Below are positions 58,020 to 64,000 of a DNA stretch of 64,000 bases, piece after piece. The DNA comes from Morella rubra. Its lineage: Eukaryota; Streptophyta; Magnoliopsida; Fagales; Myricaceae. The notes beneath the pieces are model-generated. The model had not been told where the DNA came from. It was given only the letters and a program-made list of their open reading frames with translations, and ran no database searches. The stretch lies in the NCBI GenBank assembly GCA_003952965.2, contig CM025851.1:16408435-16472434 (forward strand), in the 5' to 3' direction. Made by a program: the position numbers and the translations under genes. How positions within the stretch are numbered: the first letter of the stretch is position 1; each line of letters begins with the position of its first letter.

Positions 58020-61000
58020 TTTTTTTTTTTTTTTCTGTAAGCCATGATACTCCTAATAAAACAGCAAGGAAATTGTGCGAACAAAATTTTAGTAAAATTT
58101 GAGGAATTAGTAAAAAGATGGTGAGAGAGAATGAAAAAGTCGATGAAAAAGTGAAAAAATGAAAAAAATTTATAAAAAAAGGAAAAGAAAGATAATTATA
58201 ATGATGATAAAATTTTAAGGGTTAAAATTATAGTTTACGAAATACTATGTACAAAGAGTCAAGGGGGGTCAGCCCCGAAATACACCCATGGGTAGTTACC
58301 AAAAAGCTCAAGGGAATGGGAAACACTACCCTCATAAAGAGAGAAGGCAGCCCAACAAGTTATCTCGTGCGCTAAACAATTCGCACTACAAAGAGTAAAT
58401 AAGAACTCCCAAGAATCAAAAGAAGAAGCAGTAGATCTAAAGTTAGCAACAATAGAATCAATCTTTCAAGGGCAAAAGCGTTGTTTTTGTGAAAAAGCAT
58501 TGGCAACAACCTATGAGTCACCTTTCAAAAACACATCCTCGAGACTATGAGCAATAGCTTGTTGGATGCCAAATTGAGTAGCAAGGGCCTCACCAATAAG
58601 CGGCTCTTGATCTTGCCAAAACTGAGAGGATACAAACAACACAAGGCCAGCAGAATCCCTACCAACGCACGCGACAGTACAAAAGTTGTTGCGGATAGTA
58701 GCATCCACGTTGACTTTGTGCTACAATGAGGAGGGGGCAACCAGAGGGAGAGAGAAGAGGTCAAGGAAATGGAGTTCCAGGCAGCACTATGATCCATGCA
58801 AATCTGGCGGACTCTTCGAGCAAACAAGAGGGGGTCATCAAAGGGCTTCCTATGAATAGAGAATCCCAAGTCGACTAAACCATTGACCTCAACAAAATGA
58901 GCAAGACCCGTGGAAGCAGAGGCGCTCACCAGCCTCCCCCCTCTCTTGTTGGCACCAGAAATCAAATCGTTGAAGTCACCCAGGCAGAGAAAGGGATCAG
59001 AATTCCCATTCAGCTCATATTGAAAATTCTGCCAAAAGTGACCTTATCCTGCCAACAAGTCGGGCCGTAGACAAAATAGCATAAAAAATTCAAAATCTCA
59101 AAACCAGAGTGCACTTTAATAGAAATGACAAACTTCGAAATAAGCAACATATCAAGACATAAATTAGGCCGCCAACATAGTGCCAACCCCCCCCCCGGCG
59201 GATGGAGGCCAACTGGCGGGCAAGAAACAGAGAGCAAAAAATCTAAGGATTGCAAAGTACTCTCTAGTTTCTCATCTCTCATTTTGGTTTCCATAAGAAA
59301 AATGGCAACTGGGTCCATCTTTTAGATCATGGCACGGATTGCTCGGATTGCAGGGCCTCGAACCAAGCCTTTGCAATTCTAGGATAACACCCTCATTAGG
59401 GGGGTGGGGGGGCATTACGGCATGCACCCTTCGCCTTCAAGGTTCTAGAGGTGAATTTTCAGGATCTTTTCTTTCGCTGCCGCAAACCACCTTTGGCGAG
59501 AGCAAAAGAGTCAGTAGACTGTTGAGACTGAGATAAGAACTGAGCCAGAACACAGTCATCATCGTCTAGAGACAGGGCGCGATTTGCCTTCTTGAAGACC
59601 AAGACCACAGCGTCAGTAGCCTCCTAAGGAATGAACCACTTCAAGCTCTTCGAAGAAAGTAAGTGGTCCATGAATTCTTGCTCTTTGAGAACAATTTCCT
59701 CCAACTAAATAGCCTTAGTTTTAGGTGAAAGAGAAGAGTCAGAAGAGAGAGATGGGCTATCAAGAGTGACAGGAGAGGCAGAGATAGGAAGAAGAGGAGC
59801 CTTGCCTTTGTTTGTCGGGATAGGACTAAGAGATCGATAAACTATGTCGGAGACATCCGAAATTTGAGAAATGAGGGAGGTTGTGTAGGCTGGTTGATGG
59901 ACAAGGGAGGGAATCTGTATGGGAGAGGCAATGGGCTGTGGCAGGGCAGCTTGGGCCAATGCCGGACCAATGGGCTGCGGCAGAACAACGTGGGCCATAT
60001 CCAGACCAAATGATGTGGGTTCTTGGGTCAATGGGCCCAAAGGGGGAGGTGGGGATGAAACCGAAGAGCATGGAAATAGAGGAGAGAAAGATGGAGGGGG
60101 CAACAAAGGTGTTTGGGTAGGGGGAGAAGGGGACATACATCTTCCTTGTTAGATAGAAACAGCTTCGTGAGAGGCTAAAATGGGGGGCGGAGAGCATTAA
60201 AAGCCTCTAAATGATCCTAACGGCCCCTGCGACCTCTGGTCCCACGAGACCATGTCGGGTGCGAAGAGAAAGTGAATTGATCTACATGAGGCTCCACGTG
60301 ACCAGTAAACTGAATAGAGGCCTGTGCTTGAGGCAAAGACCTGACAGGTTGGTGGGGTGACAGGGAAGATGACGCACCGCCCAAAGCTAAACCAAGGGCT
60401 CCTATGGAGGGAGGGCTTCCAGCGTGAACAGTGTCCAAGGAGTCAAGGGCAATAACAAGAATGTTGAAGAGCAACTGTCGAGGCTGGTTTTGACGGCTGG
60501 GAGGAAAAAAAAATTCTTAAAGGAAGGAGTCTTCATACCAAGACCCAGTTCAGAGCGAAAACGATAAGGTACATCAAAAGAGCACCAAGCAACCAAATGG
60601 TCTGAACAGCCACACTTGTAACAAAGTCTAGAGAGGCTTTCGTACTTAAAGGAGAACCATAAATCAAGCTAATTAGCAGAGGTGAAAAAAAATCCAGGAG
60701 AGAGGGGGGCACGAGAGTTGAACTCCACCCGAACATGCAGAAAATCCATATCACCATCAACAGCATCAACTGAGGTGTCAACCTCCATAACTGTACCTAG
60801 CTGGCTACCAATCAAGCGAGCATTCGATGAAGAGAGGCGCTCCAAAGGAACGCCATGAATCTGAACCTAGAAAAGAACAAGCGAGAGCGCTAAAGACTGA
60901 ATGGAGCCTGCGTGGTCCCATTCTTTGAGAGCTAAGAGGAAGCCCTTGATGTTCCACGAGACAAGATGAAGAACTCTGGTCTTGTTTTCTGCTTTGGCAA

Positions 61001-61542
61001 AGGAGATCAAGAAACTGTTAGGGCCGACATCCTTGATGCGAAGGTTAAGAGCGAAGCTCCACATGGCACCAATGTCCAAGTGCACAGTAGGTTTGTAGAG
61101 AACTTTGCGCGCAGTAAGGTAGCCGACCATGGAATGTTGGGATCGTTTGGAAGCTTTCTCGAGGTCCACAGAAAGATCCTTGTTGACCTCGTCGCACGAG
61201 AGATTACGAGTTCTGGATACAATGAGATCGAGATCTTGGTTAAGGTTGGCCATAAAGAGGGGTAGTTTAACAAGAATAAACAAAGGGAAAATGAGGGGGA
61301 GACAAGGGAAAAGGGGTGAGAAGGGAACAAAAAAGGATGATAGAGGATAGATGTGCTGAGAGGAACAAAGGAGAGTAGAGGGATACAAAGGGGTACAGGG
61401 AAAAGGCTAGAGGGCGGAAGGATACGGTAGGGGATGAGGAAGAACCTCAGAAGTCTCTCACGGTGGGTGGAATCGGAAGTCTCATAGTACGGAGAGGAAA
61501 AAAGGCTTGTCGTGTTTGCTGCAGTCACTTCCCAATAGTGAT
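58020..61542 (-). mobile_element. L1-type LINE with target-site repeats, internally deleted
   Basis: The flanks ggcgtcgtatgctattt (58003-58019) and ggcgttgtatgctattt (61543-61559) agree at 16 of 17 bases. The plus-strand T run at 58017-58034 is the A tail. ORF1 on the minus strand starts near 61253 (MANLNQDLDLIVSRTRNL; a DUF4283-like domain, then SLSRLCYKCGCSDHLVAWC as zinc knuckle). Then come endonuclease pieces (IFLMETKMRDEKLES at about 59318-59250, FVYGPTCWQDK, SGANKRGGRL) and RNase H (KVNVDATIRNNF to PLIGEALATQFGIQQA, 58715-58511). The reverse transcriptase between endonuclease and RNase H (about 58720-58740) is missing. Several stops and frame changes occur. Confidence 0.85.
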
Positions 61543-61623
61543 GGCGTTGTATGCTATTTGTTCGGTGTGAATCGTGTGTTTTGTGAAGTTACTAATAACT
61601 AAACTAATAAGTAGCGTGAGATG

Positions 61624-61919
61624 GCCAGCAGGGTTGTAGCCCAGTTGGTATCACCCATGGTTTAATAGTCTCAAGGTCCGAAGTTTGAGTCAGGACATAA
61701 GTTGAAATCGTTTGCAAAAATAAAGTCGGATCTTGGGTCTAATAGACGAGACTGAGACTCGCTGGTGATTTTGCTGGTGCTGTGATAACAAGCTCGCCCA
61801 TCGGGCAGTAGCTATGACTTAAGTCGAATACTCTGCAGCTGGAACTGCTTCTATGGTCACGCTCAAGAAAGGTTGCTACGCTGGTCACTCCTGCCCTACC
61901 TTTCGCCAAGATAAAAAAA
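61624..61919 (+). mobile_element. tRNA-derived SINE with perfect 12-bp target-site duplication
   Basis: Tagcgtgagatg is repeated exactly at 61612-61623 and 61920-61931. The 296-bp body starts 'gccagcagggttgtagccc', has a pol III A box TAGCCCAGTTGG (61637-61648) and a B box GGTCCGAAGTTTGAGTC (61675-61691), and ends in a short A tail (ataaaaaaa). These are the hallmarks of a plant SINE moved by LINE machinery. The perfect duplication and intact boxes suggest a young insertion. Confidence 0.85.
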
Positions 61920-62189
61920 TAGCGTGAGATGAGTTTGAGTCGTTTGACCATTTGTTCACTATAAGTCTGTAATCTCGTGAGATGGGTTTGACCATTTGAT
62001 AGCTCTTTGTCTATGGATTAAATAACATTTTTGTCTCTTGTAAAACTTAAATATTATTGACAAAAACTAAAAGCCTGTTTGTAAATGAACGTGTTAAGTT
62101 TGCAGCATTGAAATATTGTATTTGTAGCATAGTTAATAGTTATTGAAATGTTGTAATTGAAATAATAAAGTAATAAAATTATACTATTA

Positions 62190-62400
62190 AAAATGAAAAG
62201 TCTAAAAAAATCCTTTTTTTTCCAACAATTACGCGATTTAAGCGGTTATCGTGTAACCGTTACTGTAAATACTGTCACTAGTAAGACCGGTTATTATGCC
62301 TTGACTGTGCGGTAGTAGTGTCAAATATGTGTCACTATCGATTGCGGTGATAGTGACTGTTTTCGCCAAACCATCCCTTACACTATTCTTAACCACTTTG
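62190..62400. mobile_element. Remnant of the hAT-like family seen at 2637-3377
   Basis: The text 'gatttaagcggttatcgtgtaaccgttac ... aagaccggttatt ... attgcggtga ... gccaaaccatcccttacact' follows the right half of the element at 2637-3377 closely. The terminus and target duplication are not clear, so only a fragment is left. Confidence 0.55.
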
Positions 62401-62474
62401 TCAATAAGGGTTATGGGTATCAAACAACGGTGACAAATAATTATTTAAAAAACAGAAAGGGCTTTGAACCGGAA

Positions 62475-62558
62475 GTCAGGATGGCCGAGTGGTCTAAGGC
62501 GCCAGACTCAAGTTCTGGTCTTCGAAAGAGGGCGTGGGTTCAAATCCCACTTCTGACA
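62475..62558 (+). tRNA. tRNA-Leu (anticodon CAA)
   Basis: The 84-nt gene folds into a complete class II tRNA. The acceptor stem GTCAGGA pairs with TTCTGAC (one G-T), followed by discriminator A. The D arm is GGCCGAGTGGTCTAAGGC, the anticodon loop ACTCAAGTT has CAA, there is a long variable arm, and the T arm is GTGGGTTCAAATCCCAC. No intron is present. The internal A box (TGGCCGAGTGG) and B box (GGTTCAAATCC) are intact, and T-rich stretches from about 62568 provide a pol III terminator. CCA is not encoded, as in nuclear genes. Confidence 0.95.
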
Positions 62559-63290
62559 ACATGTCTTGTTTTACAATCTTTTGTTTTTTATTAGAACGGC
62601 ACACGTTTGTGACGAACGGCAAATCGTGTTGTGAAGAAATCCACTCCTTTTGTTTTTGGTGGGATAAGCAATCCACTTCTTTTATTGCGCTATCTATGGC
62701 CGTTTCGTGCATATTTTCCGGGGTGCTTTGCTTAAAAAGAAAAAGGAAAAAGGTGTGCATACCCTTAGTTGCTGGTTTAGTCGGCCATAATTCTACAGTC
62801 GTGCTCAGGAAAAAGAAAGAAAAAGAATGAGGACTACTTTTGAGTCGTCATGCGGGGGGAAGTCCTCCTAAAATTGGACACATCCTGAACGGGGCAGGCA
62901 AGGCTTTGTGCTGCTTTGTGTCCAAAAGTCTCAAGTGGATGAATTTACTAAATACTGCCGTGCATGCCATGGCTCAAATATCTGAACACGAAGAATATTT
63001 ATGTGCTGCCATGCCTTTCCAATGACAATGACCTTATATGTTATCCCTTGTCTAAACATGGACAATAATTCCCCTTGTGAGTTGTGACATGGGCCCCTTA
63101 AAATCAATCAATTTTATTTTTGTCAAAAAGACAGAAACTCACGAAAATATCTAATCTCCTTAACATATGTTGTCGTTTTTTCATCATCCTATAGAAGCTA
63201 GCTAGGAACATCATCTATACTTAATGGTGTGATGTGGATTCTTTTTGGCTAGAAATTTATTAGAAAAAAAAGGAACTATTATAGTTTTTA
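62559..63290. other. Intergenic DNA downstream of the tRNA
   Basis: No gene recognised. The open frame at 62534-62830 overlaps the tRNA gene and shows no family features. Confidence 0.5.
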
Positions 63291-63543
63291 CACTTTACAC
63301 CTTAAACTATCAGTTTTGACACACTGCACTCTCTAACTACTAATTTTAGATACTTTATACCATATGTCAAATTTTTAAACTGAAATGACAATAATGTTAT
63401 TGACCCATTTTACATATTTTGAAGATATTGTTGTCAATTAATTAGTTTCTTGAGGGTATTATTATAGACATAGAAGGCAAGATGTCTAACATGGTAATTA
63501 GAGGGTGCAATGTGTCAAAATAGGCAATTTATAGTGCAAAGTG
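63291..63543. repeat. Small foldback (MITE-like) with additional partial arm
   Basis: The left arm 'cactttacaccttaaactatcagttttgacacactgcactctctaac' (63291-63338) is inverted at about 63490-63543 (gagggtgcaatgtgtcaaaa, then ttatagtgcaaagtg). A further diverged arm follows at about 63560-63640. It is noncoding and the class is uncertain. Confidence 0.6.
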
Positions 63544-63643
63544 TTTAATATTGTTAGTAGGAAGGTGCAATATATCAAAATTAGTAATTTATAATGTAAT
63601 GTCAAAAAGCTGATAGTTGATAGGTAAAAAGTGTATTTATTTT

Positions 63644-64000
63644 AAACTTAATTAAAAAAGCTGGTAGTTGATAGGTGAAAAATTGTATTTATCTCAGATT
63701 TAATTATTATACGTATTCTAAACATCGTCGAAGAGTATGATACTGTCGTAGCAAGTTTACCACTTGACCTTCCCCGTAGCCAAAGGCAAACTCTGATAAC
63801 GCAAGGCCGACGTTCCGGACAAGTAATAACATGTCACAGCAATGCTTTTGGTTTTGGACCCCTGCAGCCAAATTGTCCACAGAATCTTGCGTCTTGTCTG
63901 GGGAGTCTTCTTTATCGGACTTTTCTGTCCATGAGCTTGGCCTGTCTAATTTGGCCTAATAACCCGTTTTCTTGCGCAAAGAAATCACTTGTCTGTCTTC
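63644..64000. other. Intergenic DNA at the window edge, nothing recognised
   Basis: A word 'gctgatagttgataggtaaaa' near 63610 recurs as 'gctggtagttgataggtgaaa' at 63660. Otherwise I see nothing to annotate. Confidence 0.4.

Noticed and set aside
62534-62830. 98-codon frame downstream of the tRNA
   Set aside because: It starts inside the tRNA gene and has no recognisable domain.
1-64000. CRISPR arrays, operons, bacterial promoters or phage genes
   Set aside because: No regular spacer-repeat arrays or prokaryotic gene organisation. Genes have plant introns and families.

Overview
This is a plant nuclear genome window, most likely from a eudicot. The evidence is AT-rich intergenic DNA, short GT-AG introns, plant-type gene families (ATL RING-H2, LEA_2/NHL, reticulon-like B, a plant golgin with a GRAB region, a U11/U12-59K homologue), plant MULE, hAT, L1-type LINE and SINE insertions, and a nuclear tRNA-Leu(CAA). 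I cannot name the genus.

Layout. 1-5 kb is gene-free and holds small TIR elements, including a hAT element nested in another hAT element. 5.0-18.1 kb is a tandem duplication carrying two nearly identical LEA_2 genes (6919-7578 and 10633-11292). The downstream half of the second unit is split by a 5'-truncated LINE, and that LINE is itself split by a 4.6-kb long-TIR, Pack-MULE-like element that has picked up pieces of two host genes: a TMA7 gene and a CDPK-related kinase gene. 19.4-20.0 kb holds a single-exon ATL-type RING-H2 ubiquitin ligase. 21.9-22.8 kb holds unassigned coding-like fragments. 24.96-26.86 kb is a five-exon reticulon-like B gene. 27.3-28.9 kb is a small transposon graveyard. 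29.4-39.0 kb (minus strand) is a 15-exon golgin gene with a copia gag relic in intron 3. 39.3-50.5 kb is a transposon block: a hAT element, an 8.5-kb MuDR-like element with a broken transposase and a GRF zinc-finger reading frame, a 2.1-kb hAT element inside it, and a complex foldback. 53.0-57.6 kb (minus strand) is the eight-exon minor-spliceosome protein gene. 58.0-61.5 kb is a LINE with matching target-site repeats that sits just upstream of that gene. A SINE with perfect target-site repeats and a tRNA-Leu(CAA) gene follow.

The genes do not form a pathway. They cover membrane/defence-type LEA_2 proteins, protein ubiquitination, ER shaping, Golgi tethering and U12-type splicing. The main theme is how the mobile elements nest in one another and how close they sit to the host genes: the golgin and U11/U12-59K start codons each have an insertion about 375-435 bp upstream. 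The exon models for the reticulon (253 aa), golgin (807 aa) and U11/U12-59K (407 aa) genes were built by hand from splice sites and keep an open frame throughout. Boundaries and similarities of repeats were judged by eye.
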